Shown here piece by piece: positions 24,220 to 32,152 of a stretch of 64,000 nucleotides of DNA (positions within the stretch are counted from its first letter, which is position 1; each line of letters begins with the position of its first letter). Source of the stretch: Flavobacterium sp. Sd200 (lineage in GTDB: Bacteria; Bacteroidota; Bacteroidia; Flavobacteriales; Flavobacteriaceae); contig NZ_WUMN01000001.1 of NCBI RefSeq assembly GCF_009826935.1, positions 434,001 to 498,000 on the forward strand, given 5' to 3'. The position numbers and the translations under genes were made by a program. The notes under the pieces were generated by a model. That model had not been told where the DNA came from. It saw only the letters and a program-made list of their open reading frames with translations, and made no database searches.

Positions 24220-24644
24220 TGGAAGCCGTTACCGATAAAAATTTTGTAGAAAGTCTTATACCGCAAAAAGCTCCTTTTGTAATGGTAGACAAGCTGTTGC
24301 ACTTTGCAGAAAACAATGTTGTTGCAGGGTTTACCATTCATGAAGACAATATTTTTGTGCAAAATGGCAGGTTTACAGAACCCGGCATAATAGAGCACAT
24401 GGCACAAACGGTGGCTTTATACACAGGCTATCAGTTTTACTTAAAAAAAGAACCTGCACCTACGGGATATATAGGTTCTATAAAAGAGGTCACGGTAGAA
24501 AAATTGCCTGTTGTGGGTAATGAACTGGTGACCGAAGTGAGCGTTTTGCAGGAATTTATGGGCATTACGCTGGTAAATATTGTTACTAAACTTAATGATA
24601 CAGAGATAGCTAAAAGCCAGATGAAAACTGTTTTGGCAAAATAA
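24219..24644 (+). CDS. Hotdog-fold 3-hydroxyacyl-ACP dehydratase-like protein A
   Basis: This is a 141-residue hotdog protein of the ApeP/COG4706-like type. I start it at the ATG of TAATG (24219), not at an upstream TTG. The N-terminal LIPQKAPFVMVDKL segment and the central GIIEHMAQTVAL helix with Glu59 are family features. The classical HFPGxP histidine of FabZ is absent, and the aligned region reads FVQNGRFTEPG. It would dehydrate 3-hydroxyacyl-ACP intermediates to build the conjugated polyene, possibly as a heterodimer with the neighbouring homologue, with which it overlaps by one base. Confidence 0.8.
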   Translation: MEAVTDKNFVESLIPQKAPFVMVDKLLHFAENNVVAGFTIHEDNIFVQNGRFTEPGIIEHMAQTVALYTGYQFYLKKEPAPTGYIGSIKEVTVEKLPVVGNELVTEVSVLQEFMGITLVNIVTKLNDTEIAKSQMKTVLAK

Positions 24645-25099
24645 TGCTTATGATAGAAGATATAGATATACACCTTTACCTGCCACACCACGAGCCCATG
24701 CTAATGGTAGACCGTATAGTGGTTATGGACGCTGAAAGTGTAGAAACTATTTTTACTGTAAAAGAAGATAACATTTTTATAGATAATGGCAAGCTATGCG
24801 AGGCGGGGCTTATAGAGAATGCAGCGCAAACCTGCTCTTCGATAGTAGCGAGGTCTTATTTTGTTGATGATGAGGAAAATCATAAACCAAATGCAAACGT
24901 GATTGGTTTTATAAGTTCTATAAAAACGGTAAAGATACATGCAATGCCTAAAACAGGCTGCGATGTTGTTACAAAGGCAAAGCTGGTATCAAGATTTGAT
25001 ACAGGGACTTATATTACCTGCATGATGAGTTGCAGCAGCTATTGCAACGGAGAACTGCTTTTAGAAGGAGAGATAAATTTATTTATTCAGGAACGATGA
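24644..25099 (+). CDS. Hotdog-fold dehydratase-like protein B
   Basis: This is a 151-residue second hotdog protein, a distant paralogue of the gene before it. It has the same plan: YLPHHEPMLMVDRI at the start, then IFIDNGKLCEAGLIENAAQT with Glu58 in the central helix, and no HFPGxP histidine. Its start overlaps the upstream stop (TAATG) and its TGA overlaps the next ATG, so it lies in a chain of coupled genes. Two such proteins side by side suggest a hetero-oligomeric dehydratase, or that one subunit is structural. An in-frame ATG two codons downstream is an alternative start. Confidence 0.78.
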   Translation: MLMIEDIDIHLYLPHHEPMLMVDRIVVMDAESVETIFTVKEDNIFIDNGKLCEAGLIENAAQTCSSIVARSYFVDDEENHKPNANVIGFISSIKTVKIHAMPKTGCDVVTKAKLVSRFDTGTYITCMMSCSSYCNGELLLEGEINLFIQER

Positions 25100-25497
25100 A
25101 AAAGAGCGAAGTACCACAGGACAGTAGTAACATAGAGAGCACAAACATGCGCGAGCTATGCTACGCCACTGATGATAAAGGCAACTACACCACCGCGCTT
25201 AGCAGTGGGTGGGAACCTAAAACCATAGCACTTAGTAACTCTATTGAAGAGATAAAAGAACGTACCGAAGCTGCAAGGCAACAGGTAATAAATAATGAAG
25301 CAAGCCCCATTGTATATTTTATGGAGCTTAATAAGATGGATGTGGGCATACTTGCAGGATATGTGGGTATGTGGCAATGGCGCATAAAAAGGCATTTTAA
25401 GCCATCGGTATTTGCCGGGCTTAGCGATAAAGTGCTTAAAAAATATGCCGATGCTTTTTTGATAACCACAGAACAACTTAAAAAATTTAAGGGCTGA
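25096..25497 (+). CDS. Small conserved-looking protein of unknown function in the flexirubin run
   Basis: This is a 133-residue soluble protein. I start it at 25096, where ATGA overlaps the preceding stop, and not at a start 66 bases upstream inside the previous gene. I do not recognise a named family. It has a charged N-terminus, a block MRELCYATDDKGNYTTALSSGW, a helical region rich in Glu and Arg (IEEIKERTEAARQQV), and a C-terminal hydrophobic-to-basic stretch GILAGYVGMWQWRIKRHFK followed by a Lys-rich end. No membrane anchor is clear. It lies 4 bases before the BtrH-like gene, so the two may work together. Confidence 0.75.
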   Translation: MKKSEVPQDSSNIESTNMRELCYATDDKGNYTTALSSGWEPKTIALSNSIEEIKERTEAARQQVINNEASPIVYFMELNKMDVGILAGYVGMWQWRIKRHFKPSVFAGLSDKVLKKYADAFLITTEQLKKFKG

Positions 25498-25501
25498 TAT
25501 A

Positions 25502-26497
25502 ATGACGACTGATTTTAAGCATCACCAGGCCGCACACTGCGAAAATGGTGTAGCATCTAATTTATTAAAACACAACGGGCTCAATATTAGCGAGCCTATG
25601 GTTTTTGGCATAGGGTCAGGGCTGTTTTTTGTGTACCTGCCTTTTTTAAAAGTAAACCATGCGCCGGCTATTAGCTATCGCCCGTTGCCGGGCTCTATTT
25701 TTGGCAAAGTGGCCAAAAGGCTTGGCATTAAAATAAAGAGACAAAAGTTTTCGGGTTCGGCTGCAGCCGAAAAGGCATTGCAGGACAACCTTAATAATAA
25801 TATACCATCAGGGTTGCAGGTAGGAGTGTATAATCTTACTTATTTTCCTGACGATTACCGCTTTCACTTTAACGCCCATAACCTTGTTGTATATGGCAAA
25901 GAGGGTGATAATTATTTGGTTAGCGACCCGGTGATGGAAACCGTTACCACCCTTACTACACAAGAATTGGACAGAGTGCGTTTTGCCAAAGGGGCTTTTG
26001 CACCCAAAGGGCAAATGTATTATCCTATACACATTCCTAAAGAACTGGATTTCAAAAAGGCCATTACTACTGCCATTAAGGCTACCTGCCGAGACATGCT
26101 TGCTCCTGTGCCTATTGTTGGTGTAAGGGGTATGCGCTTTGTGGCACGCCACATCCGCAAATGGCCATTAAAGCACGGCGTAAGAAAAGCCAACCACTAT
26201 TTGGCACAAATTGTGCGCATGCAGGAAGAGATAGGCACCGGAGGCGGAGGCTTCAGGTTTATATATGCCGCTTTTTTACAGGAAGCATCGGTTATACTTG
26301 AGAATCCGCAGTTAAAAGAGCTGTCGTTTGAAATGACGGGTATTGGCGACCTGTGGCGCGATTTTGCCGTAGAGGCCGCCCGTGTTTATAAAAAGCGAAG
26401 CAATAAGCCCGATGTATATAACATGTTGGCCGATATGCTAATTGAAATTGCCGATAAAGAAGAGGCGTTTTTTAAGAAATTAAAAAAAGCGATTTAA
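25502..26497 (+). CDS. BtrH-like acyltransferase
   Basis: This is a 331-residue protein with an N-terminal BtrH-type papain-fold domain (about 1-150) and a helical C-terminal half. A Cys-His-Asp set is visible: Cys13 in AAHCENGVASN, His126 in HFNAHNLVVYG and Asp142 in LVSDPV. In butirosin synthesis BtrH moves an acyl group from a carrier protein to an alcohol or amine acceptor. In this cluster an enzyme must transfer the aryl polyene acyl chain from ACP to the hydroxyl of the dialkylresorcinol. The domain type and position make this protein a good candidate, by inference. It is 3 bases upstream of the ABC transporter genes. Confidence 0.82.
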   Translation: MTTDFKHHQAAHCENGVASNLLKHNGLNISEPMVFGIGSGLFFVYLPFLKVNHAPAISYRPLPGSIFGKVAKRLGIKIKRQKFSGSAAAEKALQDNLNNNIPSGLQVGVYNLTYFPDDYRFHFNAHNLVVYGKEGDNYLVSDPVMETVTTLTTQELDRVRFAKGAFAPKGQMYYPIHIPKELDFKKAITTAIKATCRDMLAPVPIVGVRGMRFVARHIRKWPLKHGVRKANHYLAQIVRMQEEIGTGGGGFRFIYAAFLQEASVILENPQLKELSFEMTGIGDLWRDFAVEAARVYKKRSNKPDVYNMLADMLIEIADKEEAFFKKLKKAI

Positions 26498-26500
26498 TTA

Positions 26501-27253
26501 ATGAGCAATCCTGTTATAGAAATAAAATCCCTTTCGAAGAAGTACAAAGAAGCCGACTTTTTTTCGGTTAATAATTTGTCTTTGGCTGTAAATAAAGGGG
26601 AAATATTTGGTTTGCTGGGGCCTAACGGTGCAGGTAAGACCACACTTATTTCTATGCTGTGCGGATTGATAAAGCCATCATCGGGCAGTTTTACTATAGA
26701 AGGGCATACATACAAAGACAATAGCTTTGCCATAAAGAAAACCATAGGGGTGGTTCCGCAGGAATATGCTTTGTACCCTACGCTTACTGCACGCGAAAAC
26801 CTTATGTATTTTGGCAGTATGTATGGACTTAAGGGTAAAGACCTGAAACAAAAAATAAACGACTCGCTCGAATATCTTGGTCTGACAAAGTTTGCCGATA
26901 AGTCTATCGAAACTTTTTCCGGAGGGATGAAGCGAAGGGTAAATCTTATTGCAGGTTTGCTGCATGAACCCTCTGTACTGTTTTTGGATGAGCCTACTGT
27001 GGGCGTGGATGTGCATTCTAAAAACGTAATTATAGAATATCTTAAGCAGGTAAATGCCAAAGGCACTACCATTATATATACTTCACACCATTTGGCAGAG
27101 GCACAGGATCTGTGCAGTCATATAGCCATTATAGACAGTGGAACGATCCTAATACAGGGCACTCCGGAGGAGATCATTACGGTTACCCACAATGCCCATT
27201 CTTTAGAAGATGTGTTTTTATCATTAACCGGTAAAGAGCTGCGCGATGTATAA
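26501..27253 (+). CDS. ABC exporter ATP-binding subunit
   Basis: This is a 250-residue ATPase of the ABC-2 exporter type. The Walker A motif is GPNGAGKTT (40-48), the signature is FSGGMKRR (about 138-145), and Walker B is VLFLDEPTVGVD, with the H-loop in YTSHH. It overlaps the permease gene by 8 bases. The pair likely moves a flexirubin precursor or finished pigment across the inner membrane, which is inferred from position. Confidence 0.93.
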   Translation: MSNPVIEIKSLSKKYKEADFFSVNNLSLAVNKGEIFGLLGPNGAGKTTLISMLCGLIKPSSGSFTIEGHTYKDNSFAIKKTIGVVPQEYALYPTLTARENLMYFGSMYGLKGKDLKQKINDSLEYLGLTKFADKSIETFSGGMKRRVNLIAGLLHEPSVLFLDEPTVGVDVHSKNVIIEYLKQVNAKGTTIIYTSHHLAEAQDLCSHIAIIDSGTILIQGTPEEIITVTHNAHSLEDVFLSLTGKELRDV

Positions 27254-28532
27254 ACTATTGATGTCTGTAAATAAAGAGATTTTGTTGCTTAAGCGCGATC
27301 TTGGCGGTCTTATTATATTATTTGTAATGCCCTTAATTCTGGTAATTACAATTACACTAATACAGGACAGCACTTTTAAAACCGCTACCGAAACTAAAAT
27401 CCCGGTACTTGTGGTTGATAACGATAAGGGTGAAATTAGTAAAACTGTTTCGGAGAACCTTGGCGAAAGCGGTTCGTTTAGTATTGTTAGTCAGCTGGAC
27501 GGAAAACCTTTAGATGAAACAACCGCTAAAGAAAAGGTATTTGATGGTAAATATCAGATGGCAATAATCATCCCTGCCAATTTGAGTGCAGGACTTAAAG
27601 CCAAAGTAGAGGAGAACGTAAACAGCATTCTTGAAGGTTTTACCGCTACCGACAGTATTATAGCAAAACAGGTTGTAACTAAAAATACAGCCCCAAAGGA
27701 AGTGAGGTTGTATTTTGACCCGGCTTCGCAGTCGGCATTTAAAAATGCGGTTAAGAGCACTATAGATAAAATGATCTCTCAAATAGAAACAAAATCTATT
27801 TACAATGCTTTTAAAGAGCAAATGGGCGAGGAGAGCACTGCGGCCTTTAATCAGGAAAGCTACATAAGCTTTAAAGAAATAGTGCCCATGTTTAAAGATA
27901 AAGAGATGGTGCCAAATTCTACCCAGCACAATGTGCCGGCATGGACGTTGTTTGCCATGTTCTTTATTGTGGTGCCGTTATCTATCAATATAGTAAAAGA
28001 AAAAAATCAAGGCACACAGGTACGACTTCGCACAAACCCGGTATCGTATTTAACCGTAATTGCAGGTAAAACAGTTACGTACCTTATTATATGCATGCTG
28101 CAGTTTTTCCTAATGCTGGCGGTGGGCATTTATCTGTTTCCGCACATAGGGCTGCCGCCTTTAGTACTTAACGGAGCATTCTTTTTAATGAGCGTGGTGG
28201 CGTTATTTAGCGGTTTTGCGGCCGTAGGCTTTGGTATATTGCTGGGCACATTTGCAAAAACACAGGAGCAATCGGCACCTTTTGGAGCAACATCGGTAGT
28301 AATACTGGCTGCGGTGGGTGGCGTGTGGGTGCCTGTTTTTGCCATGCCTAAAATAATGCAGTATGTGGCAAAGGCATCGCCCATGAACTGGGGTTTGGAA
28401 GCATTTTACGACGTACTTTTAAGAAATAGTACACTGGCAGGCATACTGCCGCACATAGCACTGTTGTTCCTGTTTTTTGTGGCAATGGTAGCTATATCAA
28501 TAGTATATGATGAGAAGAAAAGAGCAGTATAA
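27246..28532 (+). CDS. ABC-2 type exporter permease
   Basis: This is a 428-residue membrane protein. One TM helix near residues 20-40 (LIILFVMPLILVITITLI) is followed by a large periplasmic domain (about 40-235), and then five helices toward the C-terminus, the standard ABC-2 plan. The segment VPLSINIVKEKNQGTQVRLRTNP is a coupling-type region of the family. Its 5' end overlaps the ATPase gene, and its 3' end overlaps the thioesterase gene by 26 bases. It would form a homodimeric exporter with the ATPase. Confidence 0.92.
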   Translation: MYKLLMSVNKEILLLKRDLGGLIILFVMPLILVITITLIQDSTFKTATETKIPVLVVDNDKGEISKTVSENLGESGSFSIVSQLDGKPLDETTAKEKVFDGKYQMAIIIPANLSAGLKAKVEENVNSILEGFTATDSIIAKQVVTKNTAPKEVRLYFDPASQSAFKNAVKSTIDKMISQIETKSIYNAFKEQMGEESTAAFNQESYISFKEIVPMFKDKEMVPNSTQHNVPAWTLFAMFFIVVPLSINIVKEKNQGTQVRLRTNPVSYLTVIAGKTVTYLIICMLQFFLMLAVGIYLFPHIGLPPLVLNGAFFLMSVVALFSGFAAVGFGILLGTFAKTQEQSAPFGATSVVILAAVGGVWVPVFAMPKIMQYVAKASPMNWGLEAFYDVLLRNSTLAGILPHIALLFLFFVAMVAISIVYDEKKRAV

Positions 28533-28953
28533 AGAGGCAGCACAGCTTACAGTTACCCAAAAAATAAGGGTACGTTTTAACGAGACCGACCCGTTAGGCA
28601 TTGTTTGGCACGGCTACTATATTACTTATTTTGAAGATGGCCGCGAAGCCTTTGGGCGCGAGCATGGCATTAGCTACCTTGATGTGCACAGACACAATTA
28701 TACTACGCCTATTGTAAAATCGAGTTGTGAGCACAAGCTGCCGTTGCGCTATGGCGATGTGGCTACTATAGAAACAACTATTGTAGACACGCCTGCTGCT
28801 AAAATAATATTCAGGTACAAAATATTTGATGCCGATAATAACCTTGCCTGCACAGGCGAAACAGTACAGGTTTTTGTTAATCAGGATGGGGTAATGGTAT
28901 TGAACTATCCTGAGTTTTTTGATGAATGGCGAACCAAAGTAGGCCTTAAATAA
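28507..28953 (+). CDS. Acyl-CoA/acyl-ACP thioesterase, YbgC/4HBT type
   Basis: This 148-residue hotdog thioesterase has the YbgC-type active site NETDPLGIVWHGYYITYFEDGR, in which the Asp after ET is the catalytic acid. Two adjacent ATG codons begin the frame, both inside the end of the permease gene. Such enzymes release acids from CoA or ACP. Here it could free misprimed chains or supply the free acyl precursor for condensation. The stop overlaps the ATG of the next ketosynthase (TAATG). Confidence 0.87.
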   Translation: MMRRKEQYKEAAQLTVTQKIRVRFNETDPLGIVWHGYYITYFEDGREAFGREHGISYLDVHRHNYTTPIVKSSCEHKLPLRYGDVATIETTIVDTPAAKIIFRYKIFDADNNLACTGETVQVFVNQDGVMVLNYPEFFDEWRTKVGLK

Positions 28954-30092
28954 TGAACAGGCAAAATGTATATATAGCACAAACCAACTGCATAACCCCG
29001 TTAGGGTTTACTGTAGAAAGTAATGTGCAGGCAATAGAAAGCGGTACAACCGGTATTACCCATTGGGATGATACCGGGCTTTTACCTGAGCCTTTTTTTG
29101 CCGCCAGAATAAACAATGAAAGCCTTGATAATGCATTTACGCAAATAAGCAGTAATACAACATACACAAGGCTTGAAAAAATGATGCTGCTGGCTTTAGA
29201 GCCTGTAATAAAAGCATCGGGGGTGGTATTAGATGCTAAAACAGCATTGATACTCTCTACTACAAAAGGTAATATTACATTGCTTAATGACGGGGATGAA
29301 GTTCCTAAAGGTGCTTATTTGCAGGGGTTGGCTAAAAACATAGCTAATTTCTTTGGGTTTACAACACAGCCCATAGTGGTGTCTAATGCCTGTGTTTCGG
29401 GCATTATGGCGGTATCGGTAGCTAAACGGCTTATACAGTCTGGCCTATACAACAATGTGTTTGTAGTAAGCGGAGACGAGGTTTCTAAATTTGTGCTTTC
29501 GGGTTTCAACTCGTTTAAAGCTATGAGTCCGCAGCCGTGCAGGCCTTATTCGGCAAACCGTGATGGTGTGTCGTTAGGCGAGGCAGCCGCAGCGGCATTG
29601 GTCACAAAAAACAGCGAATATACCAAGGCAGTTGTAGCCGGGGATGGCTCTATTAACGATGCCAACCATATATCGGGTCCGTCGCGCACAGGCGAAGGCC
29701 TTGTAAAGAGTATCGAAAGCGCCTTTAAAGAGGCCGGGATAGAGAGCGATGCTATCGATTATATTTCGGCACACGGAACGGCAACCCCTTTTAATGATGA
29801 AATGGAGGCCATAGCTTTTAACAGGCTTGGGCTTAACGAAGTTCCGGTTAATAGCCTTAAGGGATATTACGGACATACGCTTGGAGCATCGGGGTTGTTG
29901 GAAACAGTTATAGGTTTGGAAACAATGGCTCAAAACAGGCTGTTTAAATCGTTGGGTTATGATGAACCGGGAGTATCGCAACCCATAAATGTAATTGCTA
30001 ATAATCAGGATAAAGAGGTAAATTATTGGCTAAAAACAGCTTCCGGCTTTGGGGGCTGCAATACGGCAGTAGTGTTTAAAAAAATAAATTAA
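28953..30092 (+). CDS. Beta-ketoacyl-ACP synthase, divergent but catalytically complete
   Basis: This 379-residue condensing enzyme has Cys147 (SNACVSG), His274 (SAHGTATP) and His308 (YYGHTLGASG), so the full C-H-H triad is intact. The N-terminus NVYIAQTNCITPLGF is unlike standard FabF starts and defines a divergent clade typical of aryl polyene loci. It is translationally coupled to a half-length ketosynthase homologue directly behind it, which suggests that the two proteins associate. Its substrate range (starter loading or early extension) cannot be read from sequence. Confidence 0.9.
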   Translation: MNRQNVYIAQTNCITPLGFTVESNVQAIESGTTGITHWDDTGLLPEPFFAARINNESLDNAFTQISSNTTYTRLEKMMLLALEPVIKASGVVLDAKTALILSTTKGNITLLNDGDEVPKGAYLQGLAKNIANFFGFTTQPIVVSNACVSGIMAVSVAKRLIQSGLYNNVFVVSGDEVSKFVLSGFNSFKAMSPQPCRPYSANRDGVSLGEAAAAALVTKNSEYTKAVVAGDGSINDANHISGPSRTGEGLVKSIESAFKEAGIESDAIDYISAHGTATPFNDEMEAIAFNRLGLNEVPVNSLKGYYGHTLGASGLLETVIGLETMAQNRLFKSLGYDEPGVSQPINVIANNQDKEVNYWLKTASGFGGCNTAVVFKKIN

Positions 30093-30697
30093 TGGCAGGC
30101 AGGTATTACATATCAGGATATTGCAGCATACAAGATAACCGTATAGACCTTAACGGGCAGGAATATTTTTCTGCGCCCGGGGCAGCATTTACTGATTTTG
30201 CAAAGCAGGCCTACAAGCATGCTGAGACCGATTATGCTAAGTTCTTTAAAATGGACAACCTTAGCAAACTGTCTTTTCTTGCTGCCGATTTGTTACTTAA
30301 CACTGAGGCCAATAACAGCAATACGGCACTGTTGTTTGCCAATGCATCGTCCAGCCTTGATACCGATGTAAAGTACAACGAGTCGATTGCAGATGATGAG
30401 AATTATTTTCCGAGCCCGGCGGTGTTTGTTTATACACTGCCTAATATTTGCTTGGGCGAGATAAGCATAAGGCATAAACTGTTTACCGAAAATAGTTTTT
30501 TTATATTTGAGGAGTTTAATCCTGATTTTTTTGTTAATTATGCAACTGCATTGCTCGAAACCCAAAAGGCAGATAAAGTGCTGTGCGGTTGGGTAGAGTT
30601 TTTTAAAGACGATTATAAAGCGTTTATGTATTTGGTATCTGAAGAGGGTACAATAGAGCATACAGAAAAAAATATACAAACATTATATCTTAGTTAA
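30092..30697 (+). CDS. Half-length, catalytically dead ketosynthase-like protein
   Basis: This 201-residue protein corresponds to the N-terminal half of a thiolase-fold ketosynthase. PSPAVFVYTLPNICLGEISI matches the dimer-interface stretch of FabF proteins, and KADKVLCGWVEFF matches the later strand. Where the Cys should be, the sequence reads ENSFFIFEEFNPD, so the nucleophile is absent, and the C-terminal His residues are missing together with their domain. There is no frameshift: the gene is flanked by TAATG on one side and an ACP start 1 base after its stop on the other. It looks like a kept structural partner, not a decaying pseudogene. Confidence 0.78.
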   Translation: MAGRYYISGYCSIQDNRIDLNGQEYFSAPGAAFTDFAKQAYKHAETDYAKFFKMDNLSKLSFLAADLLLNTEANNSNTALLFANASSSLDTDVKYNESIADDENYFPSPAVFVYTLPNICLGEISIRHKLFTENSFFIFEEFNPDFFVNYATALLETQKADKVLCGWVEFFKDDYKAFMYLVSEEGTIEHTEKNIQTLYLS

Positions 30698-30698
30698 T

Positions 30699-30956
30699 AT
30701 GGAAGCATTAAAGCTTGAACTGAAAGAAAAGATTATCAATATCCTTAATTTGGAAGATGTAACTGTAGAAGACGTTAATGATAACGATCCGCTTTTTGGC
30801 GATGGCCTTGGGCTTGATTCTATAGATGCACTGGAGCTTATTGTAATGCTTGATAAAGATTATGGTATTAAACTAAGCGACCCTAAAGAGGGGAAGGCTA
30901 TATTTGAGTCTATTAATACTATGGCTCAGTACATATCTGAAAAAAGGACTAAGTAA
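30699..30956 (+). CDS. Acyl carrier protein 2 of the flexirubin locus
   Basis: This 85-residue carrier protein has its phosphopantetheine site at Ser41 in GLGLDSIDALEL. It lies among the ketosynthase and ketosynthase-like genes, so it is the likely carrier of the growing polyene. It overlaps the next ketosynthase gene by one base (TAATG). Confidence 0.93.
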   Translation: MEALKLELKEKIINILNLEDVTVEDVNDNDPLFGDGLGLDSIDALELIVMLDKDYGIKLSDPKEGKAIFESINTMAQYISEKRTK

Positions 30957-32152
30957 TGAGCAGGGGAGTTGCCATAACCGGTATGGGCATTGTGTCTTCG
31001 ATAGGATTAACTGTTGAAGAGAATTTTGATGCCCTTGTAAATGGCAAAACGGGCATTACTGCTATAGAAAATATAGATACTGTCCATAAAAATGATATTA
31101 AGGTAGGCGAGATAAAAAAGACCAATCAGCAGCTTGCCGAAATTTTGGGTCTGCCTGCCAATAATAACTATTCGCGTACTGCCATGTTGGGTGCCATTGC
31201 TGCTAAACAGGCCGTGGCAAATGCAGGTATAACAGATATTAACGAATATAATACAGGGCTTATATCGTCTACAAGTGTGGGGGGGATGGACATGACCGAA
31301 CGTTTTTTTTACGATTATTTTGAAAGTGAAGAAAACAGGCGCTACATAGAATCTCACGATGCAGGCGACGTTACCCACAAAATAGCCAATGACCTTGGCC
31401 TTAAAGGTTTTGTAACGACCATAAGTACTGCATGCTCATCGGCGGCAAATGCCATTATGCTGGGTGCAAGGCTTATAAAATCAGGAAGGTTAGACAGGGT
31501 AGTAGTGGGCGGTACCGATGCGCTTTCTAAATTTACCATTAACGGTTTTAAAACCCTGATGATTTATTCTGATGGTTATAATACCCCGTTTGATAACGAC
31601 AGGAAAGGGCTTAACCTTGGCGAGGCGGCTGCGTTTTTAGTATTGGAATCGGATGAGGTGGTGCAAAAAAGCAATAAAAAAGTACTGGCCTACCTTTCGG
31701 GCTATGGCAATGCCAACGATGCCTACCATCAAACGGCTTCATCTGAAAATGGCGACGGTGCATTCCTCTCTATGGAAAAAGCCTTTAAAGTTTCAGGTTT
31801 AACCCCACAGGATGTTGATTATATTAACGCTCACGGTACGGCAACCCCTAACAACGACTTATCTGAAGGGCGTGCTATTATAAGGGCTTTTGGTACAAAT
31901 GTGCCCGATTTTAGCTCTACCAAGCCTTTTACGGGGCACACACTTGCTGCTGCAGCTGCCATAGAGGCCGTGTACAGCGTGCTGGCATTGCAGCATAATG
32001 TTGTGTACCCTAACCTGAATTTTAAAACCCAAATGGAAGAGTTTAACCTTACACCACAAACGGTTTTAAAGCAAAAAGAAATTAACCATGTGCTGTCTAA
32101 CTCGTTTGGGTTTGGCGGCAACTGTTCAACCCTGCTGTTCTCTAAAAGCTAA
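30956..32152 (+). CDS. Beta-ketoacyl-ACP synthase (FabF type), main polyene ketosynthase candidate
   Basis: This 398-residue enzyme has Cys160 in STACSSAANAI, His293 in NAHGTATPNND and His328 in PFTGHTLAAAA, with the VAITGMGIVSSIG start of FabF proteins. It is coupled by TAATG to the ACP before it and to a ketosynthase homologue without catalytic residues after it. That is the arrangement of an active ketosynthase and chain-length-factor pair in type II polyketide synthases. It is therefore the best candidate for polyene chain elongation. Confidence 0.93.
   Translation: MSRGVAITGMGIVSSIGLTVEENFDALVNGKTGITAIENIDTVHKNDIKVGEIKKTNQQLAEILGLPANNNYSRTAMLGAIAAKQAVANAGITDINEYNTGLISSTSVGGMDMTERFFYDYFESEENRRYIESHDAGDVTHKIANDLGLKGFVTTISTACSSAANAIMLGARLIKSGRLDRVVVGGTDALSKFTINGFKTLMIYSDGYNTPFDNDRKGLNLGEAAAFLVLESDEVVQKSNKKVLAYLSGYGNANDAYHQTASSENGDGAFLSMEKAFKVSGLTPQDVDYINAHGTATPNNDLSEGRAIIRAFGTNVPDFSSTKPFTGHTLAAAAAIEAVYSVLALQHNVVYPNLNFKTQMEEFNLTPQTVLKQKEINHVLSNSFGFGGNCSTLLFSKS

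Noticed and set aside
25030..25095. Upstream start for the small protein before the BtrH-like gene
   Set aside because: It would add 22 residues that are read out of the end of the previous gene. The ATGA overlap at 25096 matches the style of the operon.
30092..30697. Half-ketosynthase as a pseudogene
   Set aside because: The frame is intact, no remnant of a C-terminal half follows, and it is precisely coupled to both neighbours, which suggests selection.
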